DNA from: JASKKU01 sp964416905
GTDB taxonomy: Archaea; Nanobdellota; Nanobdellia; Woesearchaeales; JASKKU01
Reading direction: 5' to 3'
Assembly: GCA_964416905.1 (NCBI GenBank)
Contig: CAYQFL010000001.1
Location: forward strand, 1-64,000
Length of the DNA: 64,000 nucleotides
Below, one piece after another: positions 8,291 to 16,978 of this stretch (within the stretch, counting starts at the first letter, position 1; every line of letters starts with the position of its first letter). A program made the translations under genes and the position numbers. Below the pieces are notes generated by a model, which was not told the origin of the DNA, searched no databases, and worked only from the letters and a program-made list of their open reading frames with translations.

Positions 8291-9241
8291 TTAGTCTAAC
8301 TTTGTTAGCAAATAATTTTTTGCACCAATCTCCTTAATAACCGATTCAGCATTCTTGATTCCATACTTCAGACAAATGTTATAATCCTTGTTTTTCAAAA
8401 CACCATAAACAAACCCAACAGAAAATGCATCTCCTGCACCAGTTTTCTCCTTAACTTTGACTTTTCGGGCTTTCGCAGAAAAAACCTTCTTTCCATCAAA
8501 AAATACTGCGCCATTTTTACCATCAGTTATGCATACAAATTTCTTAACATTAGAAAACAATTTTTTAGACAAAGTATTAGCATCTAAATCTTCTTCAATG
8601 CCTAAAAGAGTTTGAGCTTCCTCTCTGTTTAAGATAAGGTAATCTATGTGTTTAATGTAAGAGAGCAAATGACTTAGTCCTTGTTTAACGACATAAGAGG
8701 ATGGGTTGAAAAAAACTAAAGCTTTTTTCTTCTTAAAGTGCTTGATTACCTTTAGTCCTGAATTAAAACTGCTTTTCACTAAAGAAGACACATAAATTGC
8801 CTTTGCATCAACATTCTGCAGATTTGGTTTTATCCTATTAAAATCAAGAAAATCATTAGCTCCTTTGTAAACCAATATGGTTCTATCATCAGCAAAGCTA
8901 TCTAAAATAATAGAGAATCCTGTCTTATGCTCAGTATCCTTTGTCCCTAAAAACCTGACTTTCTCGGTTTTCAATTCTTTAAGAATTTTAGAAGCGTGAT
9001 CATCTACGCCTATATTACCTATGTAGGCTGTCTTTAACCCTAATCTTGAGAAGCCTACAGCAGTGTTAGTCCCGCCGCCGCCTGTAAAAACATGCAGGTT
9101 TTTAATCAGAATCTTTGAGCCTAAGGGATAAGCTAGAAGCTCTTTGTCAGAATTAATGTTTTTTATTTCAACCAATTCTGCGTCAGTATAGACAAAATAA
9201 TCGATTGTAGCGCTACCTAAAGTGATAATGTCAAATTTCAT
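8291..9241 (-). CDS. PfkB-family carbohydrate/nucleoside kinase
   Basis: The 316-aa ribokinase-fold protein has both family signatures: FTGGGGTNTAVGFSRLG near residues 52-68 for substrate binding, and KTGAGDAFSVGFVYG near 266-280 carrying the anion hole and catalytic Asp. KFVCITDGKNGAVFF precedes it as expected. It phosphorylates a sugar, nucleoside or similar alcohol with ATP; the substrate cannot be read from the sequence. It is transcribed alone, convergent with the helicase gene. Confidence 0.85.
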   Translation of the reverse strand: MKFDIITLGSATIDYFVYTDAELVEIKNINSDKELLAYPLGSKILIKNLHVFTGGGGTNTAVGFSRLGLKTAYIGNIGVDDHASKILKELKTEKVRFLGTKDTEHKTGFSIILDSFADDRTILVYKGANDFLDFNRIKPNLQNVDAKAIYVSSLVKSSFNSGLKVIKHFKKKKALVFFNPSSYVVKQGLSHLLSYIKHIDYLILNREEAQTLLGIEEDLDANTLSKKLFSNVKKFVCITDGKNGAVFFDGKKVFSAKARKVKVKEKTGAGDAFSVGFVYGVLKNKDYNICLKYGIKNAESVIKEIGAKNYLLTKLD

Positions 9242-9472
9242 TTCATCAGTTCTTAGCGTTTTATATTTAAAAAGTTAATGTTCTAAACAAAATTATTTTT
9301 CAATTTAAAGATAAATAGAAGTATAATTATTAGATTCATGATTCTAAAATTGATGAATATCTTTAAAAACTCCAAAAGAAAAATATATTAATAAGACTCA
9401 AGGAAAATATACTAAGGTATTGTTAAAGATTAAGCCCTAATAACAAAGCCAGCAAAAACATTCAAAATCAAA

Positions 9473-10939
9473 ATGGAGTTTGAAACTGATTATTTCCAAA
9501 AAGGTATTGAGCTTATTGAAAAAGAGTTCGGTGAAGCTCATGTTATAGAGTCAGCAAAAGGTGTCTTCTCTAAAACGAACTACCCAAAAACAGATAGGTT
9601 CCATAGGCTAGTGTTCCAGAGCTACAACCTTCCTATAGAAGAACCATATTATTCGCTCATAAAAATCCTTAAAGAAGATTTCTCAATGGATAAAATGATT
9701 AAAATCATAGACAGTTTTGCTGCAGCAGAAGGCTCATCTTTCTTTGGCGTTTCTGCTCAAAGATTAGGTATACAACAAGACAAAGTTAGCCAATATCTTG
9801 CTACTATAGGGAAACTGCTCAAGGATTTATTCCAGATAGTACGAGAATTAAGAATAATGGATGAAAGGTTATCTTTGTATGAAAAGAGTAAACAAGGAGA
9901 TGAATCTGCTGAGGTAACTCTAAAAGGCATATGGACTGACTTAGTTGAAGGCGGTGCAAAGAACCCTGCTTCTGTCTTTGGTATGGCTTCAGAAGTTGGT
10001 TTTGCAATCCTGCCTGATTTATTCTTCTCTGTTAACCTCAAAAACGCAGACGAAGTTGATGCTAGAATAAAACAAATGATGGACAACAACGAGTTTAACC
10101 CATCTGTGTTAAGAGTTCTAGCAAGGAAGTTAAAATCTTATTATACTTGGAAAGAGCATACTTACAAGGAATTAACCACCAGAAGAAAGTTTACTTTAAG
10201 ATATTTAAAACAGCATTATGATACAATCCATCTTTACATTTCTTGGGTTAAACCATACTTGGATACAATAAGAAGATTACAAATGAATAATAAATTAAGA
10301 AACAGTGTAGAGGTTGTAAGCGCTTTTGAATCATCAATGCTTGAACTCGAGTTCATTGCTACAAGAAGCGATGCAAAGAAGTATAAGCCTGTAATAGTTG
10401 TTAACTTTACTTACAGAACCAGGCCTTCAATGTCCTTCTCGCAAGAATATCAGCGAGGTCCCTTGCATTTAGGCAGAGTAGAGTTTAGTTTGAGAGGTTA
10501 TGTTTGGACAGATAAAGAAATCCAGAAATTCCTTTCTGTAAGAAGAAAAGAACAGTTTGAATTAATTGGATCTTTTGATAAAAATATTCAAGAAACAATT
10601 GATGCGTTAGGTGAAGATTTAGAGAAGTATTTACAAGAACTGGAAGAAGAGAAAAATAAAAAACAGGGAAACAATAAAGACGAAAAATCCAACGAGAAAA
10701 TAAGTTATACTGATCCGTTTACAAGCGTGTTTGAAGGATTTAAAGAATTATTCTCAGGATTAAAACCGTCATTCTTGAAAGTTGACAAAAGCAGTTTCAC
10801 AGATTTGTTTAACAACAAAAAAGAAATGGAAGCATTAAAAGAAAAAAATGCCAAGAAATCCGCATCAAAAACATTAGATGTTGCCTTATGCAAAAGTTAT
10901 GAAATTTTCAAAAAAAGCCACCGTATGTTAGCATGGTAG
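9473..10939 (+). CDS. Unrecognised 488-aa cytoplasmic protein, first gene of the TIM-barrel operon
   Basis: I do not recognise this family. It lacks a signal peptide or membrane segments. Residues ~80-150 are strongly helical (FAAAEGSSFFGVSAQRLGI; GKLLKDLFQIVRELRIMDERL) and a mid-section around 280-350 mixes beta strand and basic residues (YKPVIVVNFTYRTRPSMSF; LHLGRVEFSLRGYVWTD). The last ~110 residues are charged and low-complexity. Its final codons overlap the next ORF by seven bases, and all four genes to 14389 follow with at most 15-nt gaps, so it belongs to one operon. The 230-nt upstream spacer holds AT-rich TATA-like tracts and an imperfect palindrome near 9330-9347 (TTAGA-N8-TCTAA). 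Confidence 0.75.
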   Translation: MEFETDYFQKGIELIEKEFGEAHVIESAKGVFSKTNYPKTDRFHRLVFQSYNLPIEEPYYSLIKILKEDFSMDKMIKIIDSFAAAEGSSFFGVSAQRLGIQQDKVSQYLATIGKLLKDLFQIVRELRIMDERLSLYEKSKQGDESAEVTLKGIWTDLVEGGAKNPASVFGMASEVGFAILPDLFFSVNLKNADEVDARIKQMMDNNEFNPSVLRVLARKLKSYYTWKEHTYKELTTRRKFTLRYLKQHYDTIHLYISWVKPYLDTIRRLQMNNKLRNSVEVVSAFESSMLELEFIATRSDAKKYKPVIVVNFTYRTRPSMSFSQEYQRGPLHLGRVEFSLRGYVWTDKEIQKFLSVRRKEQFELIGSFDKNIQETIDALGEDLEKYLQELEEEKNKKQGNNKDEKSNEKISYTDPFTSVFEGFKELFSGLKPSFLKVDKSSFTDLFNNKKEMEALKEKNAKKSASKTLDVALCKSYEIFKKSHRMLAW

Positions 10940-11430
10940 AAGAAGATAACCTAAAAAATGTGGATGTTGAAGAAAAAGAGAAACTGTTGAAAGAACTTTT
11001 AAAGAAAAAAGAAGAAGAACTAAAAAAACTGGAACAACTAGTTAAAAAAGTAGAAGAAGAGAAGGAAGAGGAAGAACTAAAAAAGAAAGAAGAAAACAAA
11101 AAAGAGACAAACTTAATTGATTTACTAAAAGAAACCGAGGAAAACGAAGACCTGAAAGAAAAGTTATCTAATGAAGAAGAAAACATTGATGTCAGAAAAT
11201 TTTATCAAAATATGATTGAAAAAGTCACAGACATCTATTCTGAGGTAAAAGAATTGTATGGACGGAAAAAAAGCGAATGGAATGAAGAAGACAAGGATAC
11301 TCTCTATAAGATAAAAAACGAAATTGAAAAGATAAAAGGTTATGAATTAAACTCTGAAAGAATACAAAATACTTTGTTAGTGTCCGAAAGAATCCTTGAC
11401 GGAATAAAGGATAACAAATACAAGATATAA
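10933..11430 (+). CDS. Charged coiled-coil protein
   Basis: This 165-aa protein is dominated by Lys/Glu heptad-like runs from about residue 10 to 75, a long predicted coiled coil, followed by a less extreme helical C-terminus (FYQNMIEKVTDIYSEVKELYGRK...NERIQNTLLVSERILDGI style). It starts inside the end of the previous gene (ATG overlapping TGG-TAG) and stops 7 nt before the next, so it is translated as part of the same operon. Likely a structural or bridging partner of the adjacent proteins, which is inference from position. The antisense poly-Ser reading frame is a shadow of this composition. Confidence 0.7.
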   Translation: MVEEDNLKNVDVEEKEKLLKELLKKKEEELKKLEQLVKKVEEEKEEEELKKKEENKKETNLIDLLKETEENEDLKEKLSNEEENIDVRKFYQNMIEKVTDIYSEVKELYGRKKSEWNEEDKDTLYKIKNEIEKIKGYELNSERIQNTLLVSERILDGIKDNKYKI

Positions 11431-11437
11431 ACCAAAA

Positions 11438-13591
11438 ATGGAATTCCTGAATAACTATTATACACCCATGGACAGGGAATTTTATGTTTCCAAAGAATCC
11501 AATCATAATGATAGCTCTGACGAAATTGAAAAGCCCATCATAACAATGAGTGAAATTAAACCTTCAATTACCGAAGGTAGAGCTGGCGGAGGCCCTTTTA
11601 GAAGCGGTGTATTGCAGAGAATAAAGATGGGTGCCTCTGGAGCCGAATTAAACCTAATGCCAGAAGGCACAGAACCTGGTACAGGACCTGAAGCTTACGG
11701 CAAAGAAGCAAGAGAGGAATTAAAACAATTAACCTCATTAAACAAGTTCAAAGTTACGGTTCACGCACCTGTCCAAACAATCCCAAATGTTTCTGGTTTT
11801 ACTGGTCAAGAATTCTCTGAGAAAGCTAGGAGTGAAGAACTCAATGAGATAAAAAAAGCCATCTCTTTTGCAGCAGATATATCTAGTGATAAAAACGCTC
11901 CTAGCAACGGAGTTCCTGTTGTTATCCATACAGGCGAATTCCCTAGAGCAATATCTGCAGTTGAAGCGCCAAGAAATGAGAAAGGTGAACTGCTTTTTGA
12001 TGAGAACCAAAAAGAGCCTGAGATAAAAAGAGGTCCTTTTGAAGGATACGAAAACGAAAGTAAAGAATTACCCATTTATGTTGTTGATGAAAAAACTGGC
12101 AGAATAGTTGGCGGATTAAAAGCCAACCAGAAGATTTCCGCTCCTGTCTGGAAAAAAGCCAATGAAAAGAAAACCTACTTCGATGAGAGGTTAGGCAAAC
12201 AGGTTACTATTGAACCAGGAGATTACGTTGATGCTTATGGAAGAATAGCGCTAAGTCCTGAAGACAGGGTTATTGAAACCGATGAGAACTCAAACCTCAA
12301 GATAGAATCCTTCGATTTAAGAGATATAGATAAAGAGAAACAACATTTTATGAATTGGCTTAACAAAGTTATCAATCTTACTAAAGATGTAAAAGATGTT
12401 GACAAAGAGACAAAACTCAAGATCCAGCATTTAAAAGAAACAGAAAGCAAACTTAAAGCTCAGCCAAGGGAAATCTTCTTCATTAAAGAGAGTTTGTTAG
12501 GACAAAAAAGAAGAGCCGAAGGTTTAGCACAATATTATATTCAAGATCTAGACATAATCAAGAGAAAATTAAACAAAATTAATAATGCGATATCTTTTTT
12601 CAAACAACTAAAAAACAAGATGGGCGAAAAAGAGTTTGAGCAAGCATTTTCACAATACCTCAAGAACAATGATTTGGCTGATTTGGTTAACCCAAGCGAG
12701 AAAACAAATGTACTCTCGGCGTTAGAAAAACAAAAGCAAGCCTTGGAGAAGCAATACAAATATTCAACAGAAGTTGCCACAGGTCATTTCCAGCAAGCTA
12801 AAGAGATTGATGAACAATTAAATCATTTAAAAACCTTAGATGAATTTGCAAAGGAAAAATCTGTACAAACGCTCGCTGAAGCAGGAGTTTATGCTTATCA
12901 AGAAACACAAAGCAAGAAACTGAAAAAGCCGATTTATATCGCTCCTGAGAACATATTTCCTGAGATGGGTTACGGCAGTCATCCTGACGAGTTAGCAGAA
13001 TTAGTCAAAGAAGCAAGACGAAAAATGACTGAAGAACTAACAAAAAAATACAGTATGAACAAAAAAGAAGCTGAGAAGATTGCTAAGCAGCATATAAAAG
13101 CTACCTTAGATACACAACATTTAAGCATGTGGTACAAATACTTTAATCCGCCAGGCAAGAAGTTCAAAAACGAAGAGGAAAGAAAGAAGGCTTTCGCGGA
13201 ATGGTATAAGCAACAAATTGAAAAACTTGCCAAAGAAGGCATCATAGGTCATGTTCATTTAGTAGATGGTTTCGGAAGAGCTCATGTCCATCTACCGGCA
13301 GGCCAAGGTGATAGTCCTGTAAAAGAAGCTATAGAAATACTTAAGAAGCATAATGTGCCATTTGATATTGTAAGCGAAGGTTATGCAGAAGGGCCAAGAA
13401 GACAATTAACTAAAGTCTGGGAGAAGTTTGATGTGCCTGCAAGCATCTTTGGTTCAGGCTACAGACCCGCAACAAGTTGGACTAACATAGATCATTCATA
13501 TTTTGATAAAAAAGGAGGACCAAATTACATATTTGGGGCATATGCTCCATCGCAAGAATGGAAGTTCTGGAGCGAACTGCCTCTCGAATAA
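11438..13591 (+). CDS. Endonuclease IV-like TIM-barrel enzyme with a ~330-residue insertion
   Basis: In this 717-aa protein the ends form a xylose isomerase/AP endonuclease IV-type barrel. Candidate metal ligands in order: H109 (VTVHAP), H164 (VVIHTGE), E504 (APENIFPE), D558 and H561 (LDTQH), H605/H607 (GHVHLVD), H616/H618 (RAHVHLPAGQG) and E647 (IVSEGY). They align convincingly with the Zn ligands of E. coli Nfo, although no clear counterpart of its D229 is seen. Between the strand with H164 and that with E504 lies a ~330-residue insertion: a beta-rich part (to ~285) then a long coiled coil (~290-480). Probable metal-dependent hydrolase or isomerase, possibly acting on DNA; substrate unknown. 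Confidence 0.72.
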   Translation: MEFLNNYYTPMDREFYVSKESNHNDSSDEIEKPIITMSEIKPSITEGRAGGGPFRSGVLQRIKMGASGAELNLMPEGTEPGTGPEAYGKEAREELKQLTSLNKFKVTVHAPVQTIPNVSGFTGQEFSEKARSEELNEIKKAISFAADISSDKNAPSNGVPVVIHTGEFPRAISAVEAPRNEKGELLFDENQKEPEIKRGPFEGYENESKELPIYVVDEKTGRIVGGLKANQKISAPVWKKANEKKTYFDERLGKQVTIEPGDYVDAYGRIALSPEDRVIETDENSNLKIESFDLRDIDKEKQHFMNWLNKVINLTKDVKDVDKETKLKIQHLKETESKLKAQPREIFFIKESLLGQKRRAEGLAQYYIQDLDIIKRKLNKINNAISFFKQLKNKMGEKEFEQAFSQYLKNNDLADLVNPSEKTNVLSALEKQKQALEKQYKYSTEVATGHFQQAKEIDEQLNHLKTLDEFAKEKSVQTLAEAGVYAYQETQSKKLKKPIYIAPENIFPEMGYGSHPDELAELVKEARRKMTEELTKKYSMNKKEAEKIAKQHIKATLDTQHLSMWYKYFNPPGKKFKNEEERKKAFAEWYKQQIEKLAKEGIIGHVHLVDGFGRAHVHLPAGQGDSPVKEAIEILKKHNVPFDIVSEGYAEGPRRQLTKVWEKFDVPASIFGSGYRPATSWTNIDHSYFDKKGGPNYIFGAYAPSQEWKFWSELPLE

Positions 13592-13606
13592 AAAAGGTTG
13601 ATTAAA

Positions 13607-14389
13607 ATGAAAGAAAAACTCAAAGAAAAATTCGATAAAGAAAGTTTGGATATTGTTTACGCTTTTTCTAAAAGAATGATCAAAGAGTTTAATGACATGA
13701 TTAAAGTTATAGCTATTTTTGGCTCCAGCTCAAAAAAAGACGAACTTGATCCAAATTCAGACATAGATGTTCTTGTAATTGTAGATGATGTTGATTATCA
13801 AATAGATGACGAAATCGCTAAAAGTTATAGAGTTATCACTGGAAAAATCGTTGAAAAAGTCTCAAAAAAGCTTCACATAACAACCTTAAAACTAACGCAC
13901 TTCTGGGAGTATGTTAAAGTGGGAGATCCTGTTGTGTTAAACATCTTAAGAGATGGTTATGCAGTTATTGACTCAGGATTTTTCACACCTTTACAAATTT
14001 TACTTTACAAAGGTAGGATTAGACCTTCCGAGGAAGCAATTTACACATATTTTGAAAGGGCTCCGAGAAGCCTAAAACAAGTTGAATTTAATCTGCTTAA
14101 GAGCGTATCGGATTTGTATTGGGCAATGATTGATTCAGCGCACGCTGCGTTAATGAGGATTGGTGAACTGCCTGCAAACCCAAGAGAGATTCCAAAAGTA
14201 ATTGAAGAAAAGCTTGTCAAACCTGGGCTAGTCAACCAAGAATGTGCTGACTTTGCTAAAGAGATTTATGAGTTATCAAAGAAGATAGCCCATAACGAAG
14301 TAAAAAGTGTAACTGGCGCAGAAATTGACGAATTAAAAGAAAAAGCTGAGAAATTCGTAGATGAAATGAAAAAGATTGTGTTGAAATAA
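13607..14389 (+). CDS. Minimal nucleotidyltransferase fused to a HEPN-like helical domain
   Basis: The ATG at 13607 is chosen over the TTG at 13598, which sits inside the probable GGTTGAT ribosome site. Residues ~35-60 (IAIFGSSSKKDELDPNSDIDVLVIVDD) are a textbook GS-x-D-x-D nucleotidyltransferase active site of the polymerase-beta superfamily. The C-terminal half (AHAALMRIGELPANPREI...KKIAHNEVK) looks like a HEPN-type helical bundle, though a strict RxxxxH is not visible. MNT and HEPN modules are usually separate toxin-antitoxin partners; here they are one chain. Fourth gene of the TIM-barrel operon, so it may modify a partner protein or RNA; this is inference. Confidence 0.7.
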   Translation: MKEKLKEKFDKESLDIVYAFSKRMIKEFNDMIKVIAIFGSSSKKDELDPNSDIDVLVIVDDVDYQIDDEIAKSYRVITGKIVEKVSKKLHITTLKLTHFWEYVKVGDPVVLNILRDGYAVIDSGFFTPLQILLYKGRIRPSEEAIYTYFERAPRSLKQVEFNLLKSVSDLYWAMIDSAHAALMRIGELPANPREIPKVIEEKLVKPGLVNQECADFAKEIYELSKKIAHNEVKSVTGAEIDELKEKAEKFVDEMKKIVLK

Positions 14390-14397
14390 AAAGAACA

Positions 14398-15093
14398 TTA
14401 ACCAAAATACTTAAAAGAGATCTTTTCTTTAAATCTTAATGAGAACATTAAAGAAACAATGAATCTTTGTAAAAGCTTTAGCTTTGTTTCAGTATTAAGC
14501 CTTCTATCATAAACAGAGACTATTGGAGAAGTCAAAAACGCAAACCTACTGCCTTTTCTAACCGAATCAAATACATACTTGAAATCTTCACAACATTCTA
14601 ATTTTTCATCAAAACCACCTATTTTATCATGATTCTCTCTTGTAGTGAACAAAAAAGCACCAAATGCACCAAAAGGCACAAATTGAAACATAAAATAGAA
14701 TATACCTAGAAATAAATTACTAAACAAGGCAACAAAATTTTCTGATGTTGAAAGCGCAAACCCTGAAGCAAGATCAAAATGCTTTTTCTGATATTTTCTA
14801 ACAAGCTTCTTAAGAAAATCCTTATCCCTTAGCTCAACATCCGCATCAAGAAACAAAAGAAGGTTATACTTAGCAGCCCTAGCTCCGTTATTTCTACCAA
14901 CCGCTGGTAAGCCACCATCAACAATTTTACAGCCAAAGCGTTTAGCAATCTCTCTAGTTTTATCTTTAGAAAAATTATCTGCTATGATAATCTCGTACTT
15001 TCTAAAAGTCTGCCTTCTAATTGACTCCAAAAGGTTCGGCAAAAATTTCTCTTCATTAAATGTAGGGATTATTATTGAAATCAATGTTACCAC
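14398..15093 (-). CDS. Glycosyltransferase family 2
   Basis: The 231-aa GT-A fold enzyme begins ISIIIPTFNEEKFLPNLLESI, has the DNFSKDKT nucleotide-sugar region and a DxD-type LFLDADVEL near residue 83. A hydrophobic stretch (LFSNLFLGIFYFMFQFVPFGAFGAF) suggests membrane association. It transfers a sugar from a nucleotide or lipid donor, probably in surface glycan or glycolipid synthesis. Start is GTG at 15093; an in-frame TTG nine bases on is possible. It lies 14 nt downstream of the coiled-coil gene at 15108 on the same strand. Confidence 0.8.
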   Translation of the reverse strand: MVTLISIIIPTFNEEKFLPNLLESIRRQTFRKYEIIIADNFSKDKTREIAKRFGCKIVDGGLPAVGRNNGARAAKYNLLLFLDADVELRDKDFLKKLVRKYQKKHFDLASGFALSTSENFVALFSNLFLGIFYFMFQFVPFGAFGAFLFTTRENHDKIGGFDEKLECCEDFKYVFDSVRKGSRFAFLTSPIVSVYDRRLNTETKLKLLQRFIVSLMFSLRFKEKISFKYFG

Positions 15094-15107
15094 AGGTAAT
15101 CTAACAT

Positions 15108-15686
15108 TTATTCAGGTAGCTTATTCTTAAAAACTTCAGAGTTCCCCTTATCCTTAACACCAGAATCACCAATAGAGTTTAAAATCTGATTTTCTAACTC
15201 CTCTTTAGAAGAATTATCTTTATCATGTAAAGGTTCTGAACTTAACTGATGGTTGTGAGTTCCAATTTTGTCTTCTTCAACCTCTTTTAACTCCTTTAAA
15301 TCATTCAACAATAAAGCATTCTCAACGGTTCTCTCCAGCTCTATTTCTTTCTGCTTTAAATTTTTTAATTCTTCAAACAGAGATTTTATAGTCGTTAAAA
15401 TGAACTCATTCTGTTTTATTAATTCATCTAACTTAGAAGCTATAGGAGCTACCCTCTCAAAATGCAAATCATGTTCTTCATACATTTCGTCAGAGGCTTT
15501 TGAGAAAATATCATATATGTTCTTCATCACATAAGTAAGATTATCTATCGAATCCTTCAAAGTTTCAGCATGCTTTTTAGAGATTTTAACCTCTTTCTTC
15601 TTATCAATATTTGATTTTGTCTTAGTACTTGTTCTTTTAGATGAAGAGCTTTTTTTAGCAGATGATTTCGTTGATGTCTTTGGCAT
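15108..15686 (-). CDS. Basic-tailed coiled-coil protein of unknown function
   Basis: In this 192-aa protein the first ~35 residues are Lys/Ser/Thr-rich and disordered-looking, resembling nucleic acid-binding tails. A helical core follows (residues ~37-125, e.g. LKDSIDNLTYVMKNIYDIFSKA and LFEELKNLKQKEIELERTVEN), then an acidic, low-complexity C-terminus. No family recognised. A TATA-like TTTTTAAAT tract about 26 nt before the ATG suggests a leaderless mRNA. It lies head-to-head with the eL33 gene, sharing a ~130-nt promoter region, and just upstream of the GT2 gene. Confidence 0.6.
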   Translation of the reverse strand: MPKTSTKSSAKKSSSSKRTSTKTKSNIDKKKEVKISKKHAETLKDSIDNLTYVMKNIYDIFSKASDEMYEEHDLHFERVAPIASKLDELIKQNEFILTTIKSLFEELKNLKQKEIELERTVENALLLNDLKELKEVEEDKIGTHNHQLSSEPLHDKDNSSKEELENQILNSIGDSGVKDKGNSEVFKNKLPE

Positions 15687-15813
15687 ACCGCTTTAAAAGA
15701 GAAAGGGATTTAAAAAGTTTTCTCAAAACTTAGGATAAATTGTAAAATACAGATAACATTTGCAAATCAAAAGTTTTTTAAATATAACAAATTCTCTCAA
15801 AAAAAGGATAACC

Positions 15814-16071
15814 ATGAACGGCACAATTGTGAATTTTCGACGAAGTTTGAAAAGGACATATCACACTCATATGATCGTTGTTGTAGAGGGTGTTAACTCT
15901 AGAGAGGACGCTGAAAAGCTGGTTGGTAAGAAAGTAACTTGGAAAAGCCCTGCAAACAAAACAATCAACGGAAAAGTGGCTTCAGCTCACGGCAATAAAG
16001 GCGCTGTAAGAGTAATCTTTGAGACTGGAATGCCTGGTCAAGCTATAGGCACGAAAGTCACAATTGAATAA
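15814..16071 (+). CDS. rpl35ae: Large-subunit ribosomal protein eL33 (L35Ae)
   Basis: The 85-aa product starting MNGTIVNFRRS matches the archaeal/eukaryotic L35Ae beta-barrel, with AEKLVGKKVTWKSP, NGKVASAHGNKGAVRVIFE and the closing MPGQAIGTKV signature. The internal ATG at 15814 is chosen because the upstream in-frame extension from 15760 runs through the TATA-like TTTTTTAAATATAAC around 15775-15787. A 50S subunit protein. It stands alone, convergent with the eS1 gene. Confidence 0.93.
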   Translation: MNGTIVNFRRSLKRTYHTHMIVVVEGVNSREDAEKLVGKKVTWKSPANKTINGKVASAHGNKGAVRVIFETGMPGQAIGTKVTIE

Positions 16072-16075
16072 ATAA

Positions 16076-16110
16076 TTCTATTTTTCTTAAAGAAAATTTT
16101 ATTTTTTAAG
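16076..16110. terminator. T-rich bidirectional terminator region
   Basis: Between the convergent eL33 and eS1 genes lie several T-runs on both strands (TATTTTTCTTAAAGAAAATTTTATTTTTTAAG). A U-rich tract is the usual archaeal termination signal. There is a short AAGAAAA-type symmetry but no strong hairpin. Confidence 0.35.
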
Positions 16111-16181
16111 TCGCTAGAATTCTTATAAAAAAACAATAAAAATATAGCGATAGAGAAGCTTAAACAACAAAAAGAAAAAAC

Positions 16182-16835
16182 TTAAGCACTAGCTTCCGCT
16201 TTTTCCTTAGCTTTCTCTTCTTTTTTTGGAGTAGTTAGTTCAAAGTTATTAAACTCGTCCTTTGACACTACTTTAACTCTGCTCTTCTTAACAAGCTCAA
16301 ACACTCTTATATCAAAAGAATTTATCGGATGCAATGAACTTAGAGTTTCATAAATCTTCTTAATTAAACTCTTTGATAGCAGCCCTTTCAACACTTCATC
16401 GTAAGTCTTGCTTTCGATTTCCTTCCATAAGAGATACTTTGCTGCTTTCCTAAGGAACTTTCGTTTTTCCCTTGAAGAATTTCGGGCTGTCAAAAGCAAA
16501 GGCTTAATTCTAATTAACTTGTTATCTTTTGTAGAAACTATGAAAGAATCATCAATTTTGTCTCTCCTTTTTCTAACCCTCTTCTTAACTGCTGAAGGTA
16601 GAAGATTTAACCTGATTATCTGGGTTTTGCATTTATCTTCACTAAAATCAACTATCTCTAATTTAACGTTATAGTCCCTATCTCGAACACTATTTGTAAC
16701 AAACATCAAATTCAATGATATTGTCCTACCTAAAGTGGCTTTAGGTTCATCTGCTAAAATTGATGGCAATTCTACTTCATTCAAAACCTTTGGAGCATAA
16801 ACCTTTAACCATTTTTTCTTTTTTTCCTTAGCCAT
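16182..16835 (-). CDS. rps3ae: Small-subunit ribosomal protein eS1 (S3Ae)
   Basis: The protein (~217 aa) opens MAKEKKKKWLKVYAPK and contains LGRTISLNLMFVT, KLEIVDFSEDKCKTQIIRL and RDKIDDSFIVSTKD, characteristic of archaeal S3Ae. It binds the 30S platform near the mRNA exit. The ATG at 16835 is preferred to the upstream GTG (16844) because GTGAT forms the ribosome site. A TATA box (CATTTATAAAAGC on the minus strand, 16893-16905) precedes it, back-to-back with the PCNA promoter. The tail is Lys/Glu/Ala-rich. Confidence 0.93.
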   Translation of the reverse strand: MAKEKKKKWLKVYAPKVLNEVELPSILADEPKATLGRTISLNLMFVTNSVRDRDYNVKLEIVDFSEDKCKTQIIRLNLLPSAVKKRVRKRRDKIDDSFIVSTKDNKLIRIKPLLLTARNSSREKRKFLRKAAKYLLWKEIESKTYDEVLKGLLSKSLIKKIYETLSSLHPINSFDIRVFELVKKSRVKVVSKDEFNNFELTTPKKEEKAKEKAEASA

Positions 16836-16978
16836 GCATATCACTTGAAGTTCTTATTGAAAACTCTTAGATATCTTTTGGGAAGATGTATTGCTTTTAT
16901 AAATGTTATGCTTAAATGTTATGTTCGAAAACAGTTAAATTTAAAAACAAAACAAATAATACAAACAATAGTGATATC

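Noticed and set aside
9330..9347. Imperfect palindrome TTAGA-N8-TCTAA as an operator of the TIM-barrel operon
   Set aside because: AT-rich intergenic DNA makes such a short symmetry likely by chance and no second copy was seen.
10908..11186. Poly-Ser/Phe minus-strand frame
   Set aside because: Shadow of the Lys/Glu-rich coiled coil on the plus strand; GAA/AAA codons read as TTC/TTT and TCT.
16916..16978. N-terminal extension of PCNA
   Set aside because: It reads through a TATA-like tract and adds residues absent from the clamp fold; the ATG at 16979 has GTGAT before it.
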